NCBI RefSeq assembly: GCF_002795245.1
Contig: NZ_PGVG01000011.1
Location: 1 to 64,000, forward strand
Length of the DNA: 64,000 bases
Origin: Bradyrhizobium forestalis
Lineage (GTDB): Bacteria > Pseudomonadota > Alphaproteobacteria > Rhizobiales > Xanthobacteraceae
Reading direction: 5' to 3'
Below, one piece after another: positions 25,166 through 34,523 of this stretch. The position numbers and the translations under genes were made by a program. Position 1 is the first letter of the stretch; the number at the start of each line of letters is the position of its first letter. The notes beneath the pieces were generated by a model. The model was not told where the DNA came from. It saw only the letters and a list, made by a program, of their open reading frames with translations, and did not search any database.

Positions 25166-27859
25166 TCAAAGCTTCAGCCTGACGTCGCAAATGTCAGGCT
25201 CGGCCGGGTCCGGCTTGACCTCGAAGCCGAGCTGCCGGCACATGTCGAGCATCACGGTGTTCTCCTGGAGCACGTCGCCCGATATGGTCTTCAACCCTTC
25301 CGACCGCGCGTAGTCGATCATCAGCTGCATGAGGGTCCAGCCGAGCCCCCTGCCCTTGAGATCGGACCGCAGCAGGATCGCGTATTCGCCTCTCTCGTAG
25401 ATCGAGTCCGAATGGAGCCGGACGACGCCGACCATTTCGCCGGTGGCCTCGTCGAATGCGATGAACGCCATCGCGCGTGCATAGTCGAGCTGGGTCAGGC
25501 GTGCGATGAACTCGTGGGTGAATTCCTTCATCGGTGCGAAGAAGCGCAGGCGAAGGTCGTGCGGCGTGACGTGACGCAGGAATTCGTGGATGGTCGGCTC
25601 GTCCTCGGGCCGCATGGGCCGCACGAAGATGCGCCAGTCGTCCTTGAGCTTGAGGCGCCGCTCCCATTGCGACGGATAGGCGCGAACGGCGAAGTTGGCC
25701 GGGCCGGAGCCGACAAACTTCCGCTGCGGCGGCCCGACCGCGACACGGCCATCCACCGCGGTCACGCCGGTTTCGTCCGCCAGCAGCGGATTGATGTCGA
25801 ATTCGCGGATCTCGGGAATGTCGGCCGCCATCTGCGCCAGCTTGACCAGCACCATGGCGACGGCGTCTTGCTTGACCGCCGGCACATCACGATAGGCTTT
25901 TAGCAGCCGTGACACACGCGTGCGGTCGATCAGATCGCGGGCCAGTTGCAGATCGAGCGGCGGCAGCGCAAGCGCCTTGTCGTTGATGATCTCCACCGCC
26001 GTCCCGCCCCGGCCGAAAACGACCACCGTGCCGAAGGTCGGATCGTCGGCGAGACCCAGGATCAGCTCGCGGGCCTTTGCCTTGACGACCATCGCCTGGA
26101 CGATGACGCCGCCGATGCGGGCTTCCGGACGCAGCTTCTTCGCCCGCGCGAGAATGCCCGTGGCGGCCCCTCGCACGGCTTCAGGCGTGGTCAGGTTGAG
26201 CACGACGCCGCCGACGTCGGATTTGTGGATGATGTCGCGCGACATGATCTTCAGCACGACGGTGCCGCCCTGTGCGAAGATATCCTTCGCATAGGCCACC
26301 GCCTGCTCGACATCGGTTGCCGCATAGGTCGGTACCATCGCGATGTCGTAGGCTTCGAGCAGGTGCTTGATCTCGACAGGCTCGAGCCATTCACGGCCGT
26401 CCGCGATCGCGGCGGTGACGATCTCTCTCGCCCCCTGGGCGTCCGGAACGAAGGTATCGGGCATCGCGGGAGGCACCTGGCTCAGCTCCTCCACCACTTC
26501 GCGGTGCCGGACCAGATGCATGAAGCCGCGCACGGCATCGTCCTCGGTCGGATAGTTCGGCACACCGGCGCCGGAGAGCGCCTGAATGATGTGCTGATCG
26601 GCTCCAACCCAGGCCGCCAACACGGGCTTCGCCCATCGGCGGTGCTTCTCGCGATATTTGCCGACGAGCTCTGTCACGGTCGTCGCGATGTCGGCGGCCG
26701 AGGCGATCGCCGTTTGCACGTTGAGGACGAGGACTGCGTCATTGTCGCGGTCGGCCAGCAGTTCCTCCAGCGCCGCCGCGTAGCGCGAGGCGTCGGCGTC
26801 GCCCACGATGTCGACGGGGTTTGCACCGGACCAGGTCGGTGGCAGCGCCGCATCGAGCTTCTTGCGCGCCTCCGCCGAGATGGTTGCTGGAATTCCTCCG
26901 AGTTCGACCAATCGATCGATAGCGAGGACGCCGATGCCGCCACCGTTGGTCAGGATGGCGAGACGCTTTCCCGTCGGCGATTCGACACGGCCCAATGTCT
27001 CGGCACAATCGAACAGCTCGCGCAGATCGGAGACCCGCAGGACACCCGCGCGGCGGAACGCGGCATCGTACACGGCGTCGGCGCCGGCGAGCGCGCCGGT
27101 ATGCGTGGCAGCGGCCTTCGCGCCCTGCGCCATGCGGCCGGACTTCACCACGACGACAGGCTTCACACGCGCGGCGGCGCGCGCCGCCGACATGAACTTG
27201 CGCGCATCCTTGATGGCCTCGATGTAGAGCAGGATCGCGCGGGTCTTGTGATCCATCGCGAAATGGTCGAGCAGATCGGCGATGTCGACGTCGATCTGGT
27301 CGCCGATCGAGACGATACCAGAGAAGCCGACGCCGCGCTGCGCGGCCCAATCCACCATGCCGGCGGCGATCGCGCCCGATTGCGAGATCAGCGCGAGGTT
27401 GCCCGCTCCGGGCATGTGCGCGGCGAAACTGGCGTTCAGGCTGACGCCGGGCATCATGATGCCGAGGCAGTTCGGCCCGATCAGCCGCATGCCGTGTTTG
27501 CGGGCAGCAGCGCTTGTAGCCTCATGCAGCGATCCCGGTCCTTGGCCGAGCCCGGCCGAGACGATCAGCGCGCCCGCGGACCCGCGACGCCCGGCTTGGT
27601 CGACAATGTCTGGAATCTCGCTCGCGGGGGCGGTGATGACCACGAGCTCGGGCACGAAGCCCAACCTGTCCAAGCTCTTCACCGCTGCGATGCCGCCGAT
27701 CTCGGCATGGCGCGGGTTGACGAGGCCAAACTGCCCCTTGAATTCGGCCCTGCGAATGTTCTCCAGGACGGCACGTCCCACCGACGCCGGACGGGCGCTC
27801 GCCCCGACCAGCGCGACTGAGCGCGGCGACAGCAGGTTGTTCAGACGATAGACTGACAT
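25166..27859 (-). CDS. NDP-forming acyl-CoA synthetase fused to GNAT acetyltransferase (Pat-like)
   Basis: An 897-residue fusion: CoA-binding domain (about 5-135), ligase domain (about 150-300, with His253 in 'THTGALAG', the position phosphorylated in ADP-forming acetyl-CoA synthetases), an ATP-grasp domain (about 470-700) and a C-terminal GNAT domain (about 730-895, 'GEYAILLRSDLKGRGLGW'). This is the architecture of protein acetyltransferase Pat, which silences acyl-CoA synthetases by lysine acetylation; the family is known from Salmonella and Rhodopseudomonas. Retention of His253 leaves open a real ligase activity. It follows the universal stress protein gene by 63 bp, so both may share the FixK/FNR box at 28807. 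Confidence 0.88.
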   Translation of the reverse strand: MSVYRLNNLLSPRSVALVGASARPASVGRAVLENIRRAEFKGQFGLVNPRHAEIGGIAAVKSLDRLGFVPELVVITAPASEIPDIVDQAGRRGSAGALIVSAGLGQGPGSLHEATSAAARKHGMRLIGPNCLGIMMPGVSLNASFAAHMPGAGNLALISQSGAIAAGMVDWAAQRGVGFSGIVSIGDQIDVDIADLLDHFAMDHKTRAILLYIEAIKDARKFMSAARAAARVKPVVVVKSGRMAQGAKAAATHTGALAGADAVYDAAFRRAGVLRVSDLRELFDCAETLGRVESPTGKRLAILTNGGGIGVLAIDRLVELGGIPATISAEARKKLDAALPPTWSGANPVDIVGDADASRYAAALEELLADRDNDAVLVLNVQTAIASAADIATTVTELVGKYREKHRRWAKPVLAAWVGADQHIIQALSGAGVPNYPTEDDAVRGFMHLVRHREVVEELSQVPPAMPDTFVPDAQGAREIVTAAIADGREWLEPVEIKHLLEAYDIAMVPTYAATDVEQAVAYAKDIFAQGGTVVLKIMSRDIIHKSDVGGVVLNLTTPEAVRGAATGILARAKKLRPEARIGGVIVQAMVVKAKARELILGLADDPTFGTVVVFGRGGTAVEIINDKALALPPLDLQLARDLIDRTRVSRLLKAYRDVPAVKQDAVAMVLVKLAQMAADIPEIREFDINPLLADETGVTAVDGRVAVGPPQRKFVGSGPANFAVRAYPSQWERRLKLKDDWRIFVRPMRPEDEPTIHEFLRHVTPHDLRLRFFAPMKEFTHEFIARLTQLDYARAMAFIAFDEATGEMVGVVRLHSDSIYERGEYAILLRSDLKGRGLGWTLMQLMIDYARSEGLKTISGDVLQENTVMLDMCRQLGFEVKPDPAEPDICDVRLKL

Positions 27860-27922
27860 GGAAGCAAATGCGCCGGGTCAGCGGCGGTTCCGATTGTTGA
27901 CGTTCAGGCCGGAAGAAGGAAC

Positions 27923-28759
27923 CTAGTGTGAGATCATAACCCAGCACGGTGGCTGGCCAATGACAGTCTTTGTCACACCGCCCCACACGATCTCGTTCAG
28001 GCGCGAATGATGATAGGCGCCCATCACGATCGCATCGATGCCATGGGAATTCGCCCAGCTTCCCAGTACCTTGCCGATCGAGCTGCCGCCCCCTTTCGTC
28101 GTTTCGAACGAGGCATAGACCCCGTGTTCCCGCAAATGATCGACGAGAGCCGTTCCGGATCGCATGATCGCGTCAGTCTTGTCGTCCGTCACGGTTACCA
28201 CCCGAACCGAGCTGGCTGCCCGAAGAATGGGCAACGCGTCGCCGACCGCACGTGCGGCGCGCGCAGAGTGATCCCAGGCAATCATGACGTTTTCGAATTC
28301 GGGCCGAAGTTCGTCCGCGAGATGTTCGGGACAGAGCAGAAGAGGTCGGCCGGATTCGAACAAGAAGGCCTCGACAATGCCCTCTGTTCGACTGTCGTGC
28401 GGTCTCACCGGAACCAGCGTGAGGTCGCCGAAGCGGGCATGCTCGGCCAAGATCGCCCTGATCTGATCCGCAGGCACCCTACCCGATCGGCTCTGGGCGC
28501 GAATGTTGGCCCGGGAAGCTGCGTTGGTGAAGGCATTCAGGAGCTGTTGCATGTCGCCGGCCCCAGGGCTGGCCTGCACGGAATTGCGATCGTAAGGCAG
28601 CATCACCTTCGGCCGCTCGAAAGCATCTTCTTCCTCGAGCGCGAGCGCTGTGATCCTGGCGCCGAGATCGGCGGCGACAGCCACGCATTTCTCGATCGCA
28701 ACCAAGGCTGGCCCGCGCGGCTGGCCGACAAGGGGCAGAAAGACGTCCTTGATGGGCAT
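27923..28759 (-). CDS. Universal stress protein (tandem-USP type)
   Basis: A 278-residue cytosolic protein. The C-terminal half is a clear USP domain ('VMIAWDHSARAARAVGDALPIL' near 167-188 and the ATP-binding-type end 'DAIVMGAYHHSRLNEIVWGGVTKTVI'). The N-terminal half is a more diverged USP-like domain starting 'DVFLPLVGQP'. It is the first gene of a unit with the Pat-like protein; a FixK/FNR box lies 48-61 bp upstream. Low-oxygen induction of USPs is common in this group of bacteria. Confidence 0.87.
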   Translation of the reverse strand: MPIKDVFLPLVGQPRGPALVAIEKCVAVAADLGARITALALEEEDAFERPKVMLPYDRNSVQASPGAGDMQQLLNAFTNAASRANIRAQSRSGRVPADQIRAILAEHARFGDLTLVPVRPHDSRTEGIVEAFLFESGRPLLLCPEHLADELRPEFENVMIAWDHSARAARAVGDALPILRAASSVRVVTVTDDKTDAIMRSGTALVDHLREHGVYASFETTKGGGSSIGKVLGSWANSHGIDAIVMGAYHHSRLNEIVWGGVTKTVIGQPPCWVMISH

Positions 28760-28806
28760 CGGAATTCTCCTCAGTCACCACATTAGGCCGGCTCGCGTCG
28801 AGACGC

Positions 28807-28820
28807 TTGATCCTCGTCAA
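28807..28820. promoter_or_regulatory. FixK/FNR box between divergent USP and alcohol dehydrogenase genes
   Basis: TTGATcctcGTCAA, centred 54 nt before the USP start and 120 nt before the dehydrogenase start. Confidence 0.7.
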
Positions 28821-28933
28821 GGCAGGGAAGCTCGGTCCGGTCGCCCGGGAACAGGCGTTGACCGACGTCAAGGACTGGCCGCTCGGTCATTCTATGAATA
28901 ATTCAATCGGAGCGGTTCGCCCCGGAGAGACTC

Positions 28934-29917
28934 ATGCGTGCGATGGTGTTGCCGGCCCCACGAGCACGGCTCCAGATGGAGGAGCGGCCTGACCCGATGC
29001 CGGGCGAGGGTCAGATCCGGGTGAAGATCAGCGCCTGCGGCGTATGCCGGACCGATCTTCATCTCGTCGACGCCGAGCTGCCCGATATTCGCTATCCGAT
29101 CGTGCCTGGCCACGAGATCGTCGGCCGGGTCGATCTCGTAGGCCCGAATGTAGCGACGCATGCGCCTGGTGACCGGGTGGGCATTCCCTGGCTCGGCTTC
29201 ACCTGCGGAAAGTGTCGCTTCTGCAGGGAGGGCATGGAAAACCTGTGCGACGCACCGCTGTTCACCGGCTACACGCGCGACGGCGGCTACGCATCCCACA
29301 CCATCGCCGGCGCACGCTACGCTTTTCCGCTCGGTGAGGCCGGCAGCGACACGGAGATGGCGCCTCTGCTGTGCGCAGGGCTGATCGGCTGGCGCTCGCT
29401 GGTCCTGGCCGGCCCCGCCGACAGGCTCGGCCTCTATGGCTTTGGCGCGGCCGGCCACATCATTGCGCAAGTCGCGGTTTGGCAGGGACGTTCCGTCCAT
29501 GCATTCACGCGACGCGGCGACGCGGCTGCGCAAGACCTTGCCCGTCGTCTCGGCGCGGTCTGGGCCGGGTCATCGGACCAAATGCCCGACGAGCCTCTCG
29601 CCGCCGCGATCATTTACGCACCGGCCGGCGAGCTTGTCCCGGCCGCGTTGCGCGCCGTCCGCAAAGGCGGTCGCGTCGTATGCGCCGGCATCCACATGAC
29701 CGACATTCCAAGTTTTCCGTATGACTTGCTCTGGCAGGAGCGGCAGCTGGTCTCGGTCGCCAATCTGACCCGGCAGGATGGCCTCGATTTTCTGAAGGTC
29801 GCTCCGCAAGCCGGCGTGCGCACCGAGACGACGGCGTTTCCGCTCGATCAGGCCAACGAGGTTCTGAGCATGCTGCGGAACGGCCAGATTCTCGGCGCGG
29901 CCGTGCTGACGCCCTGA
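28934..29917 (+). CDS. Zinc-dependent alcohol dehydrogenase
   Basis: A 327-residue medium-chain dehydrogenase. The catalytic zinc ligands are in 'CGVCRTDLH' (Cys near 36) and 'PGHEIVGRV' (His near 59). The structural zinc motif 'CGKCRFCREGMENLC' (about 93-107) is complete, and the nucleotide-binding turn 'GLYGFGAAGHIIAQ' follows. It should interconvert an alcohol and aldehyde with NAD(P), fitting fermentative or redox-balancing metabolism. It is the first gene of a three-gene run with the kinase-like and CHAD genes. Confidence 0.92.
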   Translation: MRAMVLPAPRARLQMEERPDPMPGEGQIRVKISACGVCRTDLHLVDAELPDIRYPIVPGHEIVGRVDLVGPNVATHAPGDRVGIPWLGFTCGKCRFCREGMENLCDAPLFTGYTRDGGYASHTIAGARYAFPLGEAGSDTEMAPLLCAGLIGWRSLVLAGPADRLGLYGFGAAGHIIAQVAVWQGRSVHAFTRRGDAAAQDLARRLGAVWAGSSDQMPDEPLAAAIIYAPAGELVPAALRAVRKGGRVVCAGIHMTDIPSFPYDLLWQERQLVSVANLTRQDGLDFLKVAPQAGVRTETTAFPLDQANEVLSMLRNGQILGAAVLTP

Positions 29918-31479
29918 TGGTGCTTCGAATGCCCGCTTCGGTGAAAGATGAAACGACGACCCAGGAGCGCATCTTCCAGATGCTGACCGACCGTCCCGGC
30001 GTGACGCGGATCGACACGCATGGAGCCTCGGTGTTCCTGGACGCGAAGCGCGCGCTGAAGATCAAGCGCGCCGTCCGGTTTCCGTTCCTCGACTATTCGA
30101 CACTCGAGAAGCGCAAGGCGGCCTGCGAGGAGGAGATCAGGATCAACCGGCCGCTGGCGCCGCAGATCTATCACCGCGTCGTGGCGATCACGGAAGAGCC
30201 GGATGGATCGGTGAGGATCGACGGCACCGGCCGGCCGATCGAGTATGCGGTCGACATGTCGCGCTTCGACGAAAGCAGGACCCTCGATCATCTGGCCAAG
30301 GCCGGCCCGCTGGACACGATGCTCGCCTCGGCCGCCGCCGACGCGATCGCGGCTTCGCACGCGGCGGCGACACGCGCCGACGCAGAAGCATGGGTCTCCT
30401 CCATCCCGGCCCTGATCGACGGCAACATTGACGGTCTGCGGGCCGGCGGGCATTTCAACGCGGAAGACATCGAAGAGCTCGGCAAGGCCTCGCACGCGGC
30501 ATTTCTACGCATTCGTCCCCAGCTCGCAGAGCGCGGCCGCCAGGGCTTCGTGCGCCGCTGTCATGGCGATCTGCATCTCGCAAACATCGTTCTGATCGAT
30601 GATCGGCCCGTGCTGTTCGATGCGATCGAGTTCGATGCGCAGATGGCAACGGTCGACGTGCTCTACGATCTCGCATTCACGCTGATGGACCTGTTGCAGC
30701 ACGATCAGCCAAGCGCGGCGAACATGGTCCTGAACCGCTATCTCGCCACGACGCCGGCCGACAATCTCGACGCGCTCTCGGCCCTGCCGCTGTTCATGTC
30801 GATCCGGGCGGCGATCCGCGCCCAGGTTGCCCTGGCACGGCTAAAGCGGCCGCATTCCGATGCTCCCGGTATTGTTGACCAGGCACGGCGCTATTTCGAA
30901 CTCGCCCAGATGCTGATCCACCCTCCTGCTCCGCGTCTGATTGCGGTCGGAGGGCTGTCCGGCACCGGAAAAACTGTCTTGGCGCACGCGCTCGCCCCGC
31001 TCGTCGCGCCGCAGCCGGGAGCCGTCGTGCTGCGCAGCGATCTCGCCCGCAAGCACATGTTCGGGGTCGAGGACACGCACCGCCTGCCGCCATCCGCCTA
31101 TACGCCGGACGTCACGGCCCGCGTCTACGACACGCTGACTCAGCACGCCCGGCGGGTGCTGGCGCAGGGCCATTCGGCGATCATTGACGGCGTATTCGCT
31201 CGCGAGGACGAACGCAACGCGGTCACCGCGCTCGCGCGCGAGCGCAATGTGGCGCTGAACGGTCTGTTCCTGGTCGCAGACCTCGCGACCCGGCAAGCGC
31301 GGATCGGAGGCCGCCGGAGAGACGCATCGGATGCCACCCAAGAGGTTGCCGCGCTGCAAGAGGACTATAATATCGGCCATGTCGGCTGGGCGACCATCGA
31401 TGCATCCGGGACACCGGAGCAGACGCTCCAGAACTGCCGGGACGCGATCGGTGTGGGGCAAACAGGGCGATCTGATTGA
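29917..31479 (+). CDS. Bifunctional aminoglycoside-phosphotransferase-like / P-loop ATPase
   Basis: A 520-residue two-domain protein. The N-terminal part (about 60-300) resembles APH-type small-molecule kinases, with the catalytic loop 'RRCHGDLHLANIVL' and metal-binding 'LFDAIEFD'. The C-terminal part (about 345-510) is a zeta-toxin/AAA-like P-loop domain with Walker A 'GGLSGTGKTVLA'. The family is widespread but uncharacterised; the target is unknown, and drug resistance should not be assumed. The start overlaps the dehydrogenase stop by one base. Confidence 0.85.
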   Translation: MVLRMPASVKDETTTQERIFQMLTDRPGVTRIDTHGASVFLDAKRALKIKRAVRFPFLDYSTLEKRKAACEEEIRINRPLAPQIYHRVVAITEEPDGSVRIDGTGRPIEYAVDMSRFDESRTLDHLAKAGPLDTMLASAAADAIAASHAAATRADAEAWVSSIPALIDGNIDGLRAGGHFNAEDIEELGKASHAAFLRIRPQLAERGRQGFVRRCHGDLHLANIVLIDDRPVLFDAIEFDAQMATVDVLYDLAFTLMDLLQHDQPSAANMVLNRYLATTPADNLDALSALPLFMSIRAAIRAQVALARLKRPHSDAPGIVDQARRYFELAQMLIHPPAPRLIAVGGLSGTGKTVLAHALAPLVAPQPGAVVLRSDLARKHMFGVEDTHRLPPSAYTPDVTARVYDTLTQHARRVLAQGHSAIIDGVFAREDERNAVTALARERNVALNGLFLVADLATRQARIGGRRRDASDATQEVAALQEDYNIGHVGWATIDASGTPEQTLQNCRDAIGVGQTGRSD

Positions 31480-32465
31480 TGCGGGCAAGGATGTCGCGAC
31501 CCACCACAAGCTCGACGGCGACCACGCATGCCAAGCCGGCGACGCGGCGTAACACCCTGCCCGCCCGCCTTAGCCCTGGCATGGCCTGCGACACGGCGTT
31601 CCGGATCATTGCCCGCCGTCACCTCGACGCCGTGCTCGCTCAGCACGACGGCACCTGCCGCGGCGATCCCGACGCGCTGCACCAGATCCGCATCGCATTG
31701 ACACATCTGCGAACTGCCATCCGCTTCTTCTCGCCGATGGTCGACGATGCCCTGCGGCCGAATGTCTGGGCCGAGCTGAAATGGCTGAACGGCCAGCTCG
31801 GCATGGTGCGCGACCTCGACGTGGCGATCGAGCGGGTCGTCGCCGAGAGCGGTGACGAGCTTGCCGTGGTTGCCGAGCTTCAGCACTGGGACGAGAAACG
31901 GGCCGAGAGCCACCGGCTGCTGGCGCGCGCGCTGCAATCGGCGCGCTACCGCCGCCTGGTCGAGCAGACCTCGACGTGGATCGATAGCGGTCCCTGGTCG
32001 ACCCGGCGCAGCAAGGAAGCCATCCGATTGCGCCGCCGCACGCTCGCCGACCACGCGACGGAGCGGCTGACCGAGTGGGAGACGACGCTGCTCAAGAAGG
32101 CCCGGAAGCTGAAGAGGCTCGATGTCGATAAACGTCACAAGTTGCGGCTCCTCAACAAGCGGATGACCTATTCGACCGAGTCGCTTGCGGATCTGTTCTC
32201 CGATGGGGCCGCGACGAAGCACAAGTCCATCCTCAAGCAATTGCGCAAGGCGCAGCGGTCGCTCGGACAATTGAACGACGATGCACGAGGACAGGCGCTC
32301 GCGGCGTCGTTGAATGGTGTCGGCCTCGATGCCGGCCATCGCTTCCTCAACCGCAAGCGGCAAAAGAAGCTGTTGCGGACGGCGTCGGTGGCCTACCGGA
32401 AACTGGACAAGGCCAAGCGCTTCCGCTCCTCGGACCTCACGCCGAGCTCCGAGCCGGAGGCCTAA
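31479..32465 (+). CDS. CHAD domain protein
   Basis: A 328-residue helical protein. The CHAD pattern of spaced His/Arg/Lys residues is visible: 'LHQIRIALTHLRTAIRFF' (about 67-84), 'ELKWLNGQLGMVRDLDV', and the second helical repeat 'KRHKLRLLNKRMTYSTESL'. CHAD domains bind polyphosphate and decorate polyphosphate or PHA granules. The ATG at 31479 overlaps the stop of the upstream gene (TGATG). A PHA synthase gene lies immediately convergent, overlapping by 4 bp, which fits a granule-related role (inference). No CYTH domain is attached. Confidence 0.87.
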   Translation: MRARMSRPTTSSTATTHAKPATRRNTLPARLSPGMACDTAFRIIARRHLDAVLAQHDGTCRGDPDALHQIRIALTHLRTAIRFFSPMVDDALRPNVWAELKWLNGQLGMVRDLDVAIERVVAESGDELAVVAELQHWDEKRAESHRLLARALQSARYRRLVEQTSTWIDSGPWSTRRSKEAIRLRRRTLADHATERLTEWETTLLKKARKLKRLDVDKRHKLRLLNKRMTYSTESLADLFSDGAATKHKSILKQLRKAQRSLGQLNDDARGQALAASLNGVGLDAGHRFLNRKRQKKLLRTASVAYRKLDKAKRFRSSDLTPSSEPEA

Positions 32466-34315
32466 GTATGGACGTAGTCTCCCGGCGCATCCGGGAGGCC
32501 GAGGGCGTCTCCAAGTCCGATCTGCGGCGGATCGCAGGGGGCGCCGGAGCGTGCCGCCAGCCATTTGGTCCATTCCGGCCACCACGACCCTTCAACCCGC
32601 GGAGCCAGCTTCAACCATTCATCCGCACCAACATAGGGCGCATCAGCAGCCTTGGTCAGCACCTGATAGAAGTGGCCGGGCTCCTCCGGAGGCGCCACGA
32701 CACCGGCATTGTGACCGCCGCTGGTCAACAGGAACGTCACGTCGGCATCGACCTGATAGTGGATCTTGTAGACGGATCGCCATGGCGCCACGTGATCGGC
32801 GAGCGTGCCGACCACGAACATCGGCGCGTGAATATCCGAGAGCGAAATGCTCCTGCCTCCGACGAGATAGCGCCCTCCCGCCAGATCGTTGTCGAGGAAC
32901 AGCTTGCGCAGATACTCCGAGTGCATGCGATAAGGCAGCCGCGTGGCGTCGGCGTTCCAGGCCATCAGGTCGCTCGGCGGTGCGCTCTCGCCCATCAGAT
33001 AATCATGTGACAGCCGCGACCAGATCAGTTCGTTGGAGCGCAGCAGCTGGAAGGCGCCGGCCATCTGCGTCGTGTCGAGATAGCCGCGCTGCCACATCAT
33101 GTCTTCGAGAAAGGTCACCTGGCTCTCGTTGATGAAGAGCGTCAGCTCTCCGGCCTCGGTGAAGTCGGTCTGGGCGGCAAGGAGTGTGACGGTGCCGAGA
33201 CGGTTGTCACCGTCGCGCTCCATCGCGGCGGCAGCGATCGACAGCAATGTGCCGCCCAAACAATAGCCGAGCGCGTGGGTCTTCCGACCCGGCTTGATCA
33301 GGCCGATCATGTCCAGCGCCGCCATGACGCCCAGTCTGCGATAATCATCGAAGGCGAGATCCCGATCCCTCGTATCCGGGTTGCGCCAGGAGATCGCGAA
33401 CACGGTGAAACCTTGGCTAGTCAGGTATTTGACCAGCGAGTTCTGCGGCGAGAGATCGAGGATGTAATATTTCATGATCCAGGCCGGCACGATCAGGATC
33501 GGCTCGGGCCGCACCTGCGCGGTGGTCGGATGGTACTGAATCAGCTCGATCAGCTCGTTGCGGTAGACGACCTTGCCGGGTGAAACCGCCACTGTCTTGC
33601 CGACCACGAACTGCGCGTCATCCGCCAGCTTCGAGTTGGAGAGCAGGCGCATCAGGTCGCTGCACCAGTTCTGCCAGCCGAAGACGAAATTCTCCCCGCC
33701 GCTCTGGAACGCCTTCTCCAGCACCTTCGGATTGGTCGCCGCGAAGTTCGACGGCGCCAGCATGTCGAGCGTCTGGCGCATCGAGAACTCGACGATGGCT
33801 TCATTTGCGTGCGACACGCCGCGCACGCCCGTCGCAGCATCGCGCCACCAGCGCTCTCCGAGCAGAAATGCCTGCGCCATCAGATTGAACGGTGCGATCT
33901 CCCATTGCGATCCCCTGAAACGGCGATCCCGTTCCTGCGGCTGGATCACGGACCACGGCGCTTGCCCCGGTGACGCCGCGTGCGCGACAGCTTGCGCGAG
34001 CCGGCCGATATCGCGAAGAAGGTTGCGGGAAATCTCCGCCTGGCGTTGTGGCGCCGCGGCGAGATGCGAACTCCAATCGAGCCAGGCGAGCGACAAGGCA
34101 AGTGGCGAGATCCCGCCGGTGAACCGCGCCAGCATCGCGTGAAGGGCGCGGTCAAAAGGATATGGCTCCGATCCAGCCTGAGAACCGGCGGCGACCGGCG
34201 TGTGTCCGAGCCTTTCGGAGCTCACCGGTGGGGCTTCCGGACGAGCGACGGGATCAGCGGGGAGAACCTGCACCGCCGGCTCTTCAGCCCGTGGAAACTT
34301 CTGCACGACGCTCAT
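32462..34315 (-). CDS. phaC: Poly(3-hydroxyalkanoate) synthase, class I
   Basis: A 617-residue PHA synthase: it polymerises (R)-3-hydroxyacyl-CoA into storage granules. The lipase-like box 'GYCLGGTLLS' contains the catalytic Cys; the catalytic His is in 'TSGGHNAGVV', and the Asp should lie in 'GTLADHVAPW'. The N-terminal 60 residues are Pro-rich and variable, as usual. Length fits class I enzymes that work without PhaE or PhaR. A FixK/FNR box lies 65-78 bp upstream. No phasin or phaAB gene is adjacent. Confidence 0.94.
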   Translation of the reverse strand: MSVVQKFPRAEEPAVQVLPADPVARPEAPPVSSERLGHTPVAAGSQAGSEPYPFDRALHAMLARFTGGISPLALSLAWLDWSSHLAAAPQRQAEISRNLLRDIGRLAQAVAHAASPGQAPWSVIQPQERDRRFRGSQWEIAPFNLMAQAFLLGERWWRDAATGVRGVSHANEAIVEFSMRQTLDMLAPSNFAATNPKVLEKAFQSGGENFVFGWQNWCSDLMRLLSNSKLADDAQFVVGKTVAVSPGKVVYRNELIELIQYHPTTAQVRPEPILIVPAWIMKYYILDLSPQNSLVKYLTSQGFTVFAISWRNPDTRDRDLAFDDYRRLGVMAALDMIGLIKPGRKTHALGYCLGGTLLSIAAAAMERDGDNRLGTVTLLAAQTDFTEAGELTLFINESQVTFLEDMMWQRGYLDTTQMAGAFQLLRSNELIWSRLSHDYLMGESAPPSDLMAWNADATRLPYRMHSEYLRKLFLDNDLAGGRYLVGGRSISLSDIHAPMFVVGTLADHVAPWRSVYKIHYQVDADVTFLLTSGGHNAGVVAPPEEPGHFYQVLTKAADAPYVGADEWLKLAPRVEGSWWPEWTKWLAARSGAPCDPPQIGLGDALGLPDAPGDYVHT

Positions 34316-34379
34316 AGCTCATATCCTGCGGGCTCAATTCTACGTCGGCAACAGGATATGGCGAGGCTCAAAATCCGTC

Positions 34380-34393
34380 TTGAGCTGCATCAA
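34380..34393. promoter_or_regulatory. FixK/FNR-like box before phaC
   Basis: TTGAGctgcATCAA, centred 71 nt before the PHA synthase start. The left half deviates from TTGAY in one base. Confidence 0.6.
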
Positions 34394-34444
34394 ATCCGGA
34401 ACCGGATCACAATTGCTCAATCAGGACCGGCCATGTTCGCCCGA

Positions 34445-34458
34445 TTGACCTGAGTCAA
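34445..34458. promoter_or_regulatory. FixK/FNR box before the CBS-BON gene
   Basis: TTGACctgaGTCAA, a perfectly symmetric pair of half-sites, centred 72 nt before the start at 34524. Confidence 0.7.
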
Positions 34459-34523
34459 ACCGCACCTTGGTACCCGGGCTAGGTTTCGTGCATCGGAATC
34501 TCAAGACACCAGCGGAGTTGTCC

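Noticed and set aside
25946..27820. A 624-codon plus-strand frame antisense to the Pat-like gene
   Set aside because: No recognisable motif; the opposite strand encodes a clear multi-domain protein.
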